NCBI RefSeq assembly: GCF_934924865.1
Contig: NZ_OW235315.1
Span: forward strand, 2,728,001-2,792,000
Direction of reading: 5' to 3'
Source: Tepidibacter aestuarii
GTDB lineage: Bacteria > Bacillota > Clostridia > Peptostreptococcales > Peptostreptococcaceae
Length of the DNA: 64,000 bases
The notes under the pieces were generated by a model. It did no database searches. It was not told the DNA's origin and saw nothing but the letters and a program-made list of their open reading frames with translations. How positions within the stretch are numbered: position 1 is the first letter of the stretch; each line of letters starts with the position of its first letter. This document shows, one piece after another, positions 27,527 through 37,626 of the stretch. A program made the position numbers and the translations under genes.

Positions 27527-27575
27527 AAAAAAAAGACATAAAAATCTTAGAATTATAGATTTTCATGTCTTTTTT
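27527..27575. terminator. Terminator between the pxp operon and the two-component operon
   Basis: Arms of about 18 bases (AAAAGACATAAAAATCT and AGATTTTCATGTCTTTT, one mismatch) with A and T tracts on both sides. It overlaps the pxpC stop and would end the pxp operon transcript on the minus strand. Confidence 0.8.
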
Positions 27576-28494
27576 AATAAAAGCTGCTTTTCAGTATTTT
27601 ATGAGCTTCTTCAATACTTATTGACTTGAAATTTATTTTATCACCTGGTTTAGCCTGCGCTATTTTGGATAAATCATAACTGATAATATGTGCAATTTTA
27701 GTATATCCACCTGTTGTTTGTCTATCAGCCATCATTATTATAGGTTTTCCATTATCAGGGACTTGTATGGCTCCAAAAGCTATTCCATCAGAAATAATAT
27801 CTGCACCTTTTATATGTTCTATTTTTTCTCCATCCAATCTATATCCCATTCTATCACATTCATTTGTAACAACATATTGATTGGAAAGAAAAGAATTTAT
27901 TCCTTTATCTGTAAAGTAATTATCTTGAGGACCTAAAATAACTCTAACTTCAAACTCATTAGTATACACAGGTTTGTGATTTGAATGTATAGTTCTTCCT
28001 TTTAAGTTTTTAAAATTATCTTTTATACTGCCAATCTTTAATATATCGTTAGACATTAACGATCTTCCTTCATAACCACCTATTTTTCCTTTTATATATG
28101 TTGATTTACTTCCCATAACTAAAGGTACATCAATTCCTCCAGCAAAAGAAATATAACTTCTGCATCCACTTTTTATTTGACCAAAAGATAATATATCTCC
28201 TTTTTTAACATACATACTTTTCCACATATATATGCTTTTTTTGTTTATCATAGGAGATAAATCTCCTCCTGTAATAGAAATAACACAATCATCTAAAAAC
28301 TCAATTTCAGGTCCCAAAAGAGTAACTTCTAAAACAGCTTCAAACAAATCATTTCCAACCAATAAATTAGAAACTCTATGAGAAAAAGAATCCATAACAC
28401 CCGATACAGGAACGCCAAACTTTTGGTAGCTGTATCTACCTTTATCTTGTACTGTAGTCAATAGTCCAGGTTTTATTATTTTTATACTTCCCAA
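27574..28494 (-). CDS. pxpC: 5-oxoprolinase subunit C (biotin-dependent-carboxylase-like, KipA family)
   Basis: Subunit of the bacterial ATP-dependent 5-oxoprolinase PxpABC, which opens pyroglutamate to glutamate. It has 306 residues, the AHS2/KipA family. Typical parts are GLLTTVQDKGRYSYQKFGVP (about 9-28), FAGGIDVPLVMGSKSTY and the C-terminal GGYTKIAHIISYDLSKIAQ. The start is TTG, with AAAGGAG eight bases upstream inside the end of pxpB. Two bases separate the genes, indicating tight coupling. Last gene of the operon. Confidence 0.92.
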   Translation of the reverse strand: MGSIKIIKPGLLTTVQDKGRYSYQKFGVPVSGVMDSFSHRVSNLLVGNDLFEAVLEVTLLGPEIEFLDDCVISITGGDLSPMINKKSIYMWKSMYVKKGDILSFGQIKSGCRSYISFAGGIDVPLVMGSKSTYIKGKIGGYEGRSLMSNDILKIGSIKDNFKNLKGRTIHSNHKPVYTNEFEVRVILGPQDNYFTDKGINSFLSNQYVVTNECDRMGYRLDGEKIEHIKGADIISDGIAFGAIQVPDNGKPIIMMADRQTTGGYTKIAHIISYDLSKIAQAKPGDKINFKSISIEEAHKILKSSFY

Positions 28495-28496
28495 AC

Positions 28497-29237
28497 TTAA
28501 GCACTCCTTTTTTGTTTTGTATATATTTTATATTCATACGTTCCATTTTCTATTTCTTCTTTTATTTTTAAGTATTCTTCTTCACTAATTTTTGTAAATT
28601 TAATATAATCTCCTGACTTTAATAAAATAGGATTTTCATTATATGGATCATATAATTTTAAAGGGGTTCTTCCTATTAACTGCCATCCTCCCGGACTGTC
28701 TATTGGATATATTCCAGTTTGACTTCCTGCTATACCAACAGATCCTGCATCTATTTTTATTCTAGGTGTTTTAAGTCTTGGAGTTTCTATTTTTTTATCC
28801 ATTCCTCCTAAATAAGCAAATCCTGGTGTAAATCCTAACATATATACTAAATACTCTTTAGATGTGTGAACGTTTATCACTTCTTCTAATGATAATCCAT
28901 TAGTTTTTGCTACCTCTTCAATATCAACTCCATATTTTCCACCATATACAGTTGGAATCTCTATAATCCTTGATTCACAAAAATCAATATTATTAATTCT
29001 ATTTTCTAATTTATCCAATTTATCCATTAAAGTATAATAGTCTATATCAAAAGGATTATAGTGTACTATTAACGAACAATAAGTAGGCACCACTTCAATT
29101 ATTCCTTTTAATTTAGATGATTCTATAGCGCTTGTCATTACTTTTATTCTTGAATTTATTTTTGGTGATATTTCTTCCCCGTACTCTATTACTAAAGCTC
29201 TATCCCCTGCAAATGAATATTTTGGCTTTAAATACAT
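28497..29237 (-). CDS. pxpB: 5-oxoprolinase subunit B (KipI family)
   Basis: Second subunit of 5-oxoprolinase, 246 residues, AHS1/KipI family. Conserved stretches include GDRALVIEYGEEI (about 9-21), EYLVYMLGFTPGFAYLGGMD (about 132-151), PRIKIDAGSVGIAGSQTGIY and PGGWQLIGRTPL. The start ATG at 29235-29237 follows GGGGGAGATATT; a longer in-frame extension enters the upstream transporter gene. Older literature calls the Bacillus homologue a kinase inhibitor (KipI), but operon context with pxpA and pxpC supports the oxoprolinase role. Confidence 0.92.
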   Translation of the reverse strand: MYLKPKYSFAGDRALVIEYGEEISPKINSRIKVMTSAIESSKLKGIIEVVPTYCSLIVHYNPFDIDYYTLMDKLDKLENRINNIDFCESRIIEIPTVYGGKYGVDIEEVAKTNGLSLEEVINVHTSKEYLVYMLGFTPGFAYLGGMDKKIETPRLKTPRIKIDAGSVGIAGSQTGIYPIDSPGGWQLIGRTPLKLYDPYNENPILLKSGDYIKFTKISEEEYLKIKEEIENGTYEYKIYTKQKRSA

Positions 29238-29248
29238 AATATCTCCCC

Positions 29249-30472
29249 CTAATGCATCAACAGTTGTATGTTTTGTAAAGATTTTACTCCTACATATGAA
29301 GCTAAAATAACTATAAATATTCCAAACACTAAAAGCCATGTAGGATGTTTATAATCTCCAACAATACTTTTTTGTTTTGAAGCAAATAACATAACTCCTA
29401 CTGTAATCGGAAGTATTAATCCATTTAATGCACCTGCTAATACTAATAGTTTTGCTGGTTTTCCTATTAATGTTAATATACATGTAGATATTATAATAAA
29501 AGCTATAATAAAATATTTTTCATTCTTATTTATTGATGGATGCAAAGTTTTTAAAAATGATACAGAAGTATATGCAGCCCCTACAACAGATGTAATCCCT
29601 GCACACCAAAGTACTATTCCAAAAAATTTATATCCAATCATTCCTGCTCCATGTTTAAATGCTGAAGCCGCTGGATTTGAAGGGTCAAGAGCTAATCCCT
29701 TGCTAACTACGCCAAGTACTGCTAAAAATAAAAATACACGCATTATAGATGCTATTACAATTCCAATCACAGAACCTTTTGTAATTTCTTTTACATTTTC
29801 TTCTCCTGTAATTCCTGCATCTATTAATCTATGTCCTCCTGCAAAAGTAATATATCCACCTACTGTTCCTCCTAAAAGAGTAATAATTGGAAAAATTAAT
29901 GCTTTTGGATTTTCTGGATTAACACTTTTAACAAGTGCATCACCAGCAGGAGGGTCTGTAACAAAAGCTACATAAACAACTATACAAATCATTAAAATAC
30001 CTAATACTTTTGTAAATCTATCAACTAAACTTCCTGCATCTTTTGATAAGAAAATAATAATACCTATAATACAACTAATTACTGCTCCCATGTTTATATT
30101 AATTCCTGTAAGAGCATTTAATCCAAGTGCTGCCCCTCCAATGTTTCCAATATTAAATGCAAGTCCTCCTAAAGCAACAATTACTGCAACAAAATACCCA
30201 AGACCCGGTACTACTTTATTAGCAATATCTTGACCTCTCATGCCAGATATACCAATTACTCTCCATACATTCATTTGAGCCCCAATATCAAGAATAATTG
30301 ATACAAGTATTACAAAACCAAAGCTTGCTTTAAATTGCTCAGTGAATACAGCTGTTTGTGTTAAAAAACCTGGTCCAATAGCTGATGTTGCCATTATGAA
30401 AGCTGCCCCAATAATACTGCCTAAATTTCTTTTTACCATATTTGTTTTTGAAGATGCTTTAACCCCATTCAT
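29249..30472 (-). CDS. NRAMP-related membrane transporter (YcsG type)
   Basis: Polytopic protein of 407 residues with about eleven helices, of the NRAMP superfamily as found in pxp/ycs operons. The first helix reads AIGPGFLTQTAVFTEQF. In metal-transporting NRAMPs this position carries the DPGN motif, so the metal ligands are not present, and the MPH motif of helix 6 is not seen either. A non-metal substrate such as 5-oxoproline is an inference from the operon. ATG at 30470-30472 has GGGGG eight bases upstream; an upstream GTG is too close. The gene lies between pxpA and pxpB. Confidence 0.85.
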   Translation of the reverse strand: MNGVKASSKTNMVKRNLGSIIGAAFIMATSAIGPGFLTQTAVFTEQFKASFGFVILVSIILDIGAQMNVWRVIGISGMRGQDIANKVVPGLGYFVAVIVALGGLAFNIGNIGGAALGLNALTGININMGAVISCIIGIIIFLSKDAGSLVDRFTKVLGILMICIVVYVAFVTDPPAGDALVKSVNPENPKALIFPIITLLGGTVGGYITFAGGHRLIDAGITGEENVKEITKGSVIGIVIASIMRVFLFLAVLGVVSKGLALDPSNPAASAFKHGAGMIGYKFFGIVLWCAGITSVVGAAYTSVSFLKTLHPSINKNEKYFIIAFIIISTCILTLIGKPAKLLVLAGALNGLILPITVGVMLFASKQKSIVGDYKHPTWLLVFGIFIVILASYVGVKSLQNIQLLMH

Positions 30473-30485
30473 TTTCACAACCCCC

Positions 30486-31256
30486 TTATTTAATAAAGTT
30501 TGACATTGAAGTTACTGTAATTCCTTCACTTTCAAGTCTTTCCTTAATTTTTTTTACAAATTCTATAGCTTTAGGATTATCTCCATGAACACATATAGTC
30601 TCTGCTTTTATTTCAATGTCCTCTCCATTAACAGCTGTTACCTTCCCTTCCTTTACCATTCTTAATGCTCTACTTATAGCTACATTTGTATCATGTATAC
30701 ATGCACCTTCTAATTTTCTGGACACTAAGGTCCCATCAAAATTGTATGCTCTATCTGCAAATACCTCATTAGCAACTTTAATGCCAACGTTTTCCCCAGC
30801 TTTAATTATTTCACTACCTGAAAGACCTACCAATATAATATTTTTGTCTACTTCAAATACAGCTTCAGCTATTGCCATGGCTAATCCACTATCTTTAGCC
30901 GCCATATTATACATTGCCCCATGAGGTTTTATATGTTGTATTTTTTCTCCTTTTGATTTTGCAATTGCCATAATTGCTCCTAATTGATATTTAATATAAG
31001 CTTTTAATTCTTCACTTGTAACAGATATATTTCTTCTTCCAAATCCCATCAAATCAAAAAAGCCTGGATGTGCTCCTACTTTAACACCTTCTTTTTTTGA
31101 TATATCAATAGTTTTATCCATTATGATAGGATCACCCGCGTGCCATCCACATGCAATATTTGAAGAGGTAATATATTTTGCTACTTCTTCATCTAATCCG
31201 ATCTTATAAGATCCAAAACTTTCTCCTATATCACTATTTAGATCTACTTTTCTCAA
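30486..31256 (-). CDS. pxpA: 5-oxoprolinase subunit A (LamB/YcsF family)
   Basis: Catalytic-type subunit A of 5-oxoprolinase, 256 residues. Diagnostic motifs are [12 protein letters not shown] (about 4-15), [13 protein letters not shown] (about 32-44), [15 protein letters not shown] (about 61-75) and IKPHGAMYN (about 108-116). TTG start with an unusual run of eight Gs as ribosome site. First gene of the operon pxpA-transporter-pxpB-pxpC. The enzyme recycles pyroglutamate formed from glutamine and peptide ends. Confidence 0.94.
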   Translation of the reverse strand: MRKVDLNSDIGESFGSYKIGLDEEVAKYITSSNIACGWHAGDPIIMDKTIDISKKEGVKVGAHPGFFDLMGFGRRNISVTSEELKAYIKYQLGAIMAIAKSKGEKIQHIKPHGAMYNMAAKDSGLAMAIAEAVFEVDKNIILVGLSGSEIIKAGENVGIKVANEVFADRAYNFDGTLVSRKLEGACIHDTNVAISRALRMVKEGKVTAVNGEDIEIKAETICVHGDNPKAIEFVKKIKERLESEGITVTSMSNFIK

Positions 31257-31798
31257 TCAAATCCCCCCCCAATTCCATGCCGATTCAACCATTCCTTTTT
31301 CTTACATTGCAATTCTTGTTTATTATACTATCATAATTTCATAATTCTGCAAACACTTTTTCATGTGATTTTGCAATTTTTTATATATAAATTTCATTTT
31401 ATGGCATTCTTGTGTTTTCCTACATTTTTTCACGCCTTCACTTTACCCACCCAAACCCTTTGATTTTTCAACGTTAAAAAGTTCATCTTCATTTTTCTTG
31501 CCATTCATAATTCAAGAATTAATAATATTTCAAATTATATTTTTTTCATTTTTCTCCAAACATATATATAACTCCTATTCAACAATTGAATATACCTAGT
31601 TATAACATTGCATTTTTAGTATATTTTCATTAATATCCAATTTTATACAAGATTTTTAAATTAGGAATATAATTTCCTACTCATTATCGAAAAATAGTTA
31701 CATATATATTTTTGATTACAACACTTGTTAATAGTGTAATTATTATTTTATATCTACATAAAATTAAATAATGATTATGTTTTTAAGGGGGATTTAAT
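31257..31798. other. 542-base divergent intergenic region
   Basis: Lies between pxpA (leftward) and the ykvI-like gene (rightward). A promoter for the rightward gene is visible at 31712-31740. The middle is A/T-rich, with pyrimidine-rich stretches on the plus strand, and shows no ORF, hairpin or repeat that I could support. The pxp promoter must be on the left side. Confidence 0.5.
31712..31740 (+). promoter_or_regulatory. Predicted promoter of the ykvI-like gene
   Basis: TTGATT (31712-31717) and TGTAAT (31735-31740) with a 17-base spacer, about 58 bases before the start codon. Confidence 0.5.
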
Positions 31799-32848
31799 AT
31801 GAAAGATAACTCATATATCAAAATAGCAAGTATCTATGTAGGCACCATAATAGGTGCAGGATTTGCTTCAGGACAAGAAATTATGAACTTTTTTGGAAAG
31901 TTCGGAGTAAATGGTCTAATAGGTATAATAATCGCAACATCTTTATTCTGCTTGATAGGAAGTATAATCCTTTCAGCAGCTCATACAAATAATATATATA
32001 GCTACAATCAACTCTTAGAAAAGATATTCGGTAAGAGTATAAGCAAAGTAATAGATTTTTTAATTATACTATTCCTAATAGCTGGCTATTGTATAATGCT
32101 CGCAGGAAGCGGCGCTATATTTCAGGAGCAATACAATATAGATGCTAATATAGGTATATTATTTATGGCAATAGCCACATTTATAACATTTATTTTCAGT
32201 GTAAAAGGATTATCCACCGTAAACACGGTAATAGTTCCTTTCTTATTAATTTCAATAGTGTATATAGGATCAAATGTTATTTTACATGAAGGTATAAATA
32301 TAAATGTCCTAAACCACATTAATACATCTAATGATTACAAATTCATAATATCATCTGTAACTTATGTTGGGTATAATATGATACCAGCTTTAGTCATACT
32401 TACATCAGTTGGGTCTTTAGTTGACAGCAAAAAAAATGCTATAAAGGGAGGTATACTTGGAGGATTATTTCTTGGAATACTAGCTTTATTCATACTAATG
32501 CCATCACTTATACTTTATAACGATATATCTACCTTAGAACTTCCAATGCTAAATATATCGAGTTACTCAAATTACAGGGGAAAATATTTATACTCTATAA
32601 TACTTTGGTTTGCAATGTTTACAACCGCAATAGGAAATGGATTTGGAATTATAACTAGGATAAAACCGATATTTAATATAGATCAAAAGAAATTATGCTT
32701 TTTATTTTGTGTAATATCTATATTCTTAGCTAAATTTGGATTTTCAAATTTAATAATGATTCTATACCCTATATTCGGATATATAAGCTTTTTGATAATA
32801 ATATGTGCTTTCTTAAAGCTTGTATTTAAAGGTAGTATAGTGAGATGA
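31799..32848 (+). CDS. YkvI-family membrane transporter
   Basis: Integral membrane protein of 349 residues with about ten helices. The start KIASIYVGTIIGAGFASGQE is characteristic of the YkvI family, a branch of the amino-acid/polyamine (APC, LeuT-fold) superfamily, where an unwound GAGFASGQE region binds substrate. The substrate is unknown. ATG start preceded by AAGGGGGATTTAAT. It is monocistronic with its own promoter and a strong terminator. Confidence 0.85.
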   Translation: MKDNSYIKIASIYVGTIIGAGFASGQEIMNFFGKFGVNGLIGIIIATSLFCLIGSIILSAAHTNNIYSYNQLLEKIFGKSISKVIDFLIILFLIAGYCIMLAGSGAIFQEQYNIDANIGILFMAIATFITFIFSVKGLSTVNTVIVPFLLISIVYIGSNVILHEGININVLNHINTSNDYKFIISSVTYVGYNMIPALVILTSVGSLVDSKKNAIKGGILGGLFLGILALFILMPSLILYNDISTLELPMLNISSYSNYRGKYLYSIILWFAMFTTAIGNGFGIITRIKPIFNIDQKKLCFLFCVISIFLAKFGFSNLIMILYPIFGYISFLIIICAFLKLVFKGSIVR

Positions 32849-32895
32849 TTTTTGTAGATAATCAAAAATCTTCACTTGTAAAATTTGTATAATAT

Positions 32896-32936
32896 ATGGC
32901 CTCATCCTAAAAGGTGAGGCCATTCTACTTTTTTGG
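32896..32936 (+). terminator. Terminator of the ykvI-like gene
   Basis: Arms ATGGCCTCA and TGAGGCCAT with a ten-base loop, followed by TTCTACTTTTTT on the plus strand. Confidence 0.85.
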
Positions 32937-32954
32937 GAAAGTAATATAATTTAA

Positions 32955-34745
32955 TTAAAATCTAAACTTATTAACTTCTTCTTTTAAATAATGAGCTGTT
33001 TTTTCTAAGTTACTAGATATTATTGATACTTCTTCTACAGTGTATCTTTGTTGTTCCATACTAGAACTTACTTCTTCAGTAGATGCAGCAGATTCTTGAG
33101 CTATTGATGCTATGTTTTCAATTGAACCAAAAACAGTCTCTTTATATTCATTAATCTGCAAAATATTGTTAGATAAATCATTAACTTGTTTTACTGAAAT
33201 TAGTATCATTTCTTCAATTTTATTAAATGATTTGGCTACATTTTCAACAGAATTACTTGTTTCCTGTACTAATATATTTGATTTTTGAATACTTGATTCT
33301 GTGATTTGCATTTGTTTCTGCATTTCATCAATAATAGTTTCAACTTCTTTTGTAGCATTATCTGATTCTGTAGCAAGTTTTCTAATTTCTTCAGCTACTA
33401 CTGAAAATCCCTGACCATGTTTACCTGCTCTAGCGGCTTCTATTGATGCATTTAAAGCTAATAAGTTAGTTTGACTAGCTATAGATTTAATAGTATCAAC
33501 TATATGTACTATTTCAGATGATTTTGCTGCTAATAATTTTATATCATTAGACATTTCTGTTGATAAGTTAGCATTGATATTAAATTTATCCTTTAAAACT
33601 ATCATTGACTCAAAGCCCTCTTTGCTAGCTTTGTCTACTTGTTCTGCACTATTTTTCACTATATTAGAATTTTCTGTAGTATTATTAATTTTTTTTCCTA
33701 AATCACATAGCTTAGATACTCCTATTTGTGAATCTTGAGCTTGATTAGTTGCTCCACTTGACAACTCATTTATAACATAAGAAACTTCACTAATAGATTT
33801 TACAGTTTCATTAATGGTCTCTGTTAAATTCACTGAATATGTATATATATTTTCAGATTCCTTTGAAATATTTATAATGAGTTTTTTTAAGTTTTCTTTC
33901 ATTTGATGAAGTTTTCTACTCATATTTCCAATCTCATCCGATGAAACACTAACTATGTCTATATCTAAATTATTTTTAGCAATATTATTTATTGCATTTT
34001 CCATATGCATTATATTATTTTTAATATTATTAATAAAAACATATGAAAAAGTCATTGTAACATAAATTATACAGCAAGCAGAAATTAATAAATGAACAGC
34101 ATATTTATCAGGATTTATTATACCGGTATTGATCTCGTAAATTAAGTACGAGTATGTACTGATGCCTAAAAATACTACAGATAAAATGCCTATAAATATT
34201 TTTGTTGATAGTCCAAATTTTATGTATGCATCGTTTACATCTTCAGTATTTTCTAATTTATTATCAATAAAAATATTCATAATAAATTTTTCGGAATTTA
34301 TATAATTTAGGACAAAGCCAGTTAAGCCAAAAATGGTACCCAATATTAATGATGCTATGTATTGAATTTTAGTTACAGAAATAAAAAAATTAGTAATAAT
34401 CATAATACTAAATAGACCAAACATACCTCTAAAAAACATAGTAATACCTTCTTTAAGAGGAAGTTTTAATAAACTTCTTTTAATAGCAACTACGTCTTCA
34501 CCGTTTAAATCTTTTAGTTCATAAAGTGATTTTAAATCATTATATATAAACTTTTTTCTAAGACCTAATCCAACTAACAAGTTTAAACCAACTGCTAAAG
34601 ACAATGAAAAACAATGATAATATAAATTATCACCCCAAAATCCTCCTAATACATATATATTGTATATTGCAAAAGGAAGCAAAACCAAGTATGTAGTTGC
34701 TTCTAAATTAAGTGTTAATTTCCAATATAAGTTTTTAGCTTTCAT
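32955..34745 (-). CDS. Methyl-accepting chemotaxis protein with multi-helix N-terminal membrane domain
   Basis: Receptor of 596 residues. The N-terminal half holds about six hydrophobic segments with only short loops, so there is no large periplasmic-type sensor; the ligand would be sensed in or near the membrane. A HAMP-like segment ([26 protein letters not shown]) is at about 255-300. The signalling domain follows, with the hairpin tip in [21 protein letters not shown] (about 425-445). The start ATG at 34743-34745 follows AAAGGATATTATATT; an ATG six codons earlier has no ribosome site. It lies 52 bases downstream of the KAS III-like gene, probably cotranscribed. No CheR-binding pentapeptide is seen. 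Confidence 0.9.
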   Translation of the reverse strand: MKAKNLYWKLTLNLEATTYLVLLPFAIYNIYVLGGFWGDNLYYHCFSLSLAVGLNLLVGLGLRKKFIYNDLKSLYELKDLNGEDVVAIKRSLLKLPLKEGITMFFRGMFGLFSIMIITNFFISVTKIQYIASLILGTIFGLTGFVLNYINSEKFIMNIFIDNKLENTEDVNDAYIKFGLSTKIFIGILSVVFLGISTYSYLIYEINTGIINPDKYAVHLLISACCIIYVTMTFSYVFINNIKNNIMHMENAINNIAKNNLDIDIVSVSSDEIGNMSRKLHQMKENLKKLIINISKESENIYTYSVNLTETINETVKSISEVSYVINELSSGATNQAQDSQIGVSKLCDLGKKINNTTENSNIVKNSAEQVDKASKEGFESMIVLKDKFNINANLSTEMSNDIKLLAAKSSEIVHIVDTIKSIASQTNLLALNASIEAARAGKHGQGFSVVAEEIRKLATESDNATKEVETIIDEMQKQMQITESSIQKSNILVQETSNSVENVAKSFNKIEEMILISVKQVNDLSNNILQINEYKETVFGSIENIASIAQESAASTEEVSSSMEQQRYTVEEVSIISSNLEKTAHYLKEEVNKFRF

Positions 34746-34797
34746 AATATAATATCCTTTCATAAGTTAAATATATATTTTTACTTAAAACGTTACT

Positions 34798-35808
34798 TTA
34801 GAATATATACAAGATAGAGTTTAGAATTAATCCCGTTCCAACTGAAGCAAAAATAGCTTTACTTCCTTCTTTTATATTTTTTGTTTGTAAAGCATAATGT
34901 AGAGCAATAATTGGACTTGTAGCTCCAGTATAACCATATACATCTCCTATATAAGGAAACTTATCCTCATATTTTTCAATGTCTAGTAGTTTAGCTGTTT
35001 TCTTTAAATAATTAACTGTAAGTTGAGATAAAAAGAAATTATCTATATCGCTAATTTGAAATTTATATTTATCTGCAAATTCCTTTATCATTTTTGCCCA
35101 TACATCTGGACAGAAATCCATAGAAAAAGGTATCCACTTCATTTTTCTATCGTATTCAGTAACTTCATCTTTTCTTGCTTTAGTCATTCCACAAGCAGGA
35201 GACATAGCATTTTCATAGTATTTGGAAAATGTCAAATATTTAGATTCAATAATTCCTCTTTGAATCTCCTCTTCTTTTTTTTCTAGAATTATTGCTGCAG
35301 CTGCATCACCTACCATAGGATAAGTAACTAAACAATCTTCTCTTGATATTGAAGATGCATATATACCACTTACTATTAAAGAATATTTTATATCTTCTTT
35401 CATTTTCATTACACAGCTTATTTGATCTAATGCTACGAGCATACCAAGACAATTAGCATTCATATCATAAACAACATTTGCATTTTTTGCATTAATTTTA
35501 TTAGCAATAATTAGAGCATTGGAAGGGCTCAAATACTCAGGAGTATCAGATACAAATACTATCATATCTAGCTGTTCAGCAGAAATATTTGCATTTTTTA
35601 ATGCTTTTTCTGCAGATTTTATTGCCATTGTTAATGAATTTTCATTTACGTTATTTATTATTCCTCTTTTATTTTTCCCTGTTTTTTGCAATATATTTTC
35701 TACATCTACAGCTATTTCTTTAAAAGCTTGTATATAGTATTTATTGCTTATAATGTTACACGGCTGATAAGCTCCTATTCCTTTAATTTTTACATTTGTG
35801 TACCCCAC
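34798..35808 (-). CDS. Atypical 3-oxoacyl-ACP synthase III-like (FabH-family) protein
   Basis: Thiolase-fold protein of 336 residues. The nucleophile Cys is retained at about residue 120 (DMNANCLGML). The other catalytic residues of FabH are not: the PHQAN histidine position reads FLSQLTVN (His to Ser, about 261) and the GNTSAAS asparagine position reads GYTGATS (Asn to Tyr, about 293). It may be a transferase or non-decarboxylating enzyme rather than a fatty-acid initiator. Start GTG at 35806-35808 follows AGGAGGATTTAAA; a longer reading would precede the ribosome site. First gene of a probable two-gene unit with a chemoreceptor. No other fatty-acid genes are near. Confidence 0.8.
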   Translation of the reverse strand: MGYTNVKIKGIGAYQPCNIISNKYYIQAFKEIAVDVENILQKTGKNKRGIINNVNENSLTMAIKSAEKALKNANISAEQLDMIVFVSDTPEYLSPSNALIIANKINAKNANVVYDMNANCLGMLVALDQISCVMKMKEDIKYSLIVSGIYASSISREDCLVTYPMVGDAAAAIILEKKEEEIQRGIIESKYLTFSKYYENAMSPACGMTKARKDEVTEYDRKMKWIPFSMDFCPDVWAKMIKEFADKYKFQISDIDNFFLSQLTVNYLKKTAKLLDIEKYEDKFPYIGDVYGYTGATSPIIALHYALQTKNIKEGSKAIFASVGTGLILNSILYIF

Positions 35809-35886
35809 TTTAAATCCTCCTATCAATTTTAGACAAAATTCGAACCCATATGTTAGTTCATTTGGTTTTATATTACTTTTTATTAC

Positions 35887-35914
35887 ATTATAATACAAAA
35901 AACAATTAAATCAA
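35887..35914 (-). promoter_or_regulatory. Predicted promoter of the KAS III-like/chemoreceptor unit
   Basis: TTGATT (35909-35914) and TATAAT (35887-35892) are spaced by 16 bases on the minus strand, about 75 bases before the GTG start. Confidence 0.6.
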
Positions 35915-36024
35915 AGTGACCAAAGTACTATATCAAAAGTTTGATTAAGTATCGGTATTTTAATGAATCTATTTTTTTGCTAAACACTAATATATTTAAT
36001 AGTTTATCCGAAAGGAGCACTTAC

Positions 36025-36062
36025 GCAAAAAATTCAGTTGGATTAAAAACTCCAACTGAATT
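36025..36062 (-). terminator. Terminator of the DMT transporter gene
   Basis: Perfect 12-bp arms AATTCAGTTGGA and TCCAACTGAATT, followed on the minus strand by a run of Ts and GCG. Confidence 0.8.
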
Positions 36063-36072
36063 AAGTTTAACT

Positions 36073-37005
36073 TTATATTTCTGCATTTTCGACATCTTCA
36101 TCTATCTTTTCTTTTTTCTTAACATTAATCACAACTATAGATAATATAACCATAATCATACCTATTATTTGAAGAACCTCAAGAGCTTCGTTAAATACAA
36201 AATATGCTACAATTGCAGCTACTACAAGTTCTAGCGACACTATTATACTGCAAACACTCGCCTCTAAGTACTCGACTGCCTTTACATAAGATCCATTAGC
36301 TATTACAGTATTAAAAAGACCTACTCCTATAATGTTTTTTATTATAAAGTACATGTCATTTGTACCTTTGAATATATTTACAGTATTTTTAAAATCTACG
36401 AAAAATATTAAAAATAAAGTTCCAAATAAAAATGAATATGCTAAAAGACAGTCCTTATCATATTTTTCATCAACTATCTTAGCAAGTACTCCTTGAAGTG
36501 CAAATGAAAATCCAGATATAAGTCCAAATATTATTCCCTTTATACTAATTGAAAAATTACTGAATTCGTATCCCTTCGATATCATAAAGCAACCAAATAA
36601 GTTCAGTATTATAGCTATTGATTTATTTTTATTTATCTCTTCATTAAATAAAAAGTGAGATAAAACCACTACCCAAACTGGGCATGTAAACATTAAAACA
36701 GTCGCTATAGATACAGAAACATAATTTATGGATATATTGTAGGATATAAAGGTTAATGTAAATGCACTTATTCCATAAATCATAAAAAATATTATTCCTT
36801 TATAATCAACCTTCAGGCTATTCGGTTTTTTCTTTAAACAATATAAAAAATAAAATACTGATGCAATTAAAGTTCTAAAAAAAGAAATTTCAAACGGATC
36901 AAAATTTAAATTTCCTAAATTTCTAGTAGGAACACCCATATATCCCCAAAATGCAGCAGCTATAATAACTAATATAAATCCTTTTTGCTTATCTATATTA
37001 TCCAT
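36073..37005 (-). CDS. EamA/DMT-family transporter
   Basis: Ten-helix drug/metabolite transporter of 310 residues made of two EamA repeats (about 10-140 and 155-295). Visible family signs are AAAFWGYMGVPTRNLG in helix 1 and the repeat-end VPVWVVVLSHFLFNEEIN-like and VAYFVFNEALEVLQIIG segments. The substrate is unknown. The start ATG at 37003-37005 follows GAGGTGGGAAGT; a GTG three codons upstream is part of that site. It is transcribed alone between terminators. Confidence 0.87.
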   Translation of the reverse strand: MDNIDKQKGFILVIIAAAFWGYMGVPTRNLGNLNFDPFEISFFRTLIASVFYFLYCLKKKPNSLKVDYKGIIFFMIYGISAFTLTFISYNISINYVSVSIATVLMFTCPVWVVVLSHFLFNEEINKNKSIAIILNLFGCFMISKGYEFSNFSISIKGIIFGLISGFSFALQGVLAKIVDEKYDKDCLLAYSFLFGTLFLIFFVDFKNTVNIFKGTNDMYFIIKNIIGVGLFNTVIANGSYVKAVEYLEASVCSIIVSLELVVAAIVAYFVFNEALEVLQIIGMIMVILSIVVINVKKKEKIDEDVENAEI

Positions 37006-37088
37006 ACTTCCCACCTCAAATTGTGTTTTTATGCACTATGATTATAACACCATTAAGGTATTTTGTGGAAAATGTTTTCACAAAATAC

Positions 37089-37126
37089 AAAAGCCTATAC
37101 TATTTATATGAATAGTATAGGCTTTT
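37089..37126 (-). terminator. Terminator of the nag operon
   Basis: Sixteen-base perfect arms (37089-37104 and 37111-37126) with a six-base loop, 12 bases past the EIIA stop. T-rich sequence follows on the minus strand. Confidence 0.85.
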
Positions 37127-37138
37127 ATATTATCTTTA

Positions 37139-37615
37139 TTATTTTTTCAAAGTTATATCCATAACATTTTCTATATTTTTAAGATTTTTATCTAAACATT
37201 CTACTTTATCCATGTTAGTTATTATTATAGGAGTTATAGTGTCTTTTCCTTTATTTTTTATATAGTCTAAATCAGCTTCTACAACAGTGTCTCCTTTTTT
37301 AACAGATGTTCCTGCTTCTAATATTCTTTTAAAACCTTCTCCCTTTAAATTCACAGTATCGATGCCTATATGAACTAGTATTTCTAATCCTTCTTTAGTA
37401 GTTATTCCAAAAGCGTGATTTGTAGGAAATATTTGAGTAATCTCTCCATCACAAGGTGCCACTGCTTTATTGCTAGATGGGATTACAGCAACTCCATCTC
37501 CAAGCATTTTACCAGAAAACATCTGGTCATTTACATTTGTTATATCTACAATTTCTCCTTCAAATGGAGATTTTATGATAATTTGGTTATTCTTTTTCTT
37601 AAAAAAATTTAACAT
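37139..37615 (-). CDS. PTS glucose/GlcNAc-type EIIA protein
   Basis: Soluble phosphocarrier of 158 residues of the Glc-type EIIA (Crr) family. It accepts phosphate from HPr and passes it to the EIIB domain. The active histidine is in ILVHIGIDTV (about 81-90), and the second conserved histidine is in PTNHAFGI (about 64-71). It is last in the nag operon. The nagE product here has only IIC and IIB domains, so this protein supplies the missing EIIA. Confidence 0.93.
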   Translation of the reverse strand: MLNFFKKKNNQIIIKSPFEGEIVDITNVNDQMFSGKMLGDGVAVIPSSNKAVAPCDGEITQIFPTNHAFGITTKEGLEILVHIGIDTVNLKGEGFKRILEAGTSVKKGDTVVEADLDYIKNKGKDTITPIIITNMDKVECLDKNLKNIENVMDITLKK

Positions 37616-37626
37616 CTAGTCCCCTC

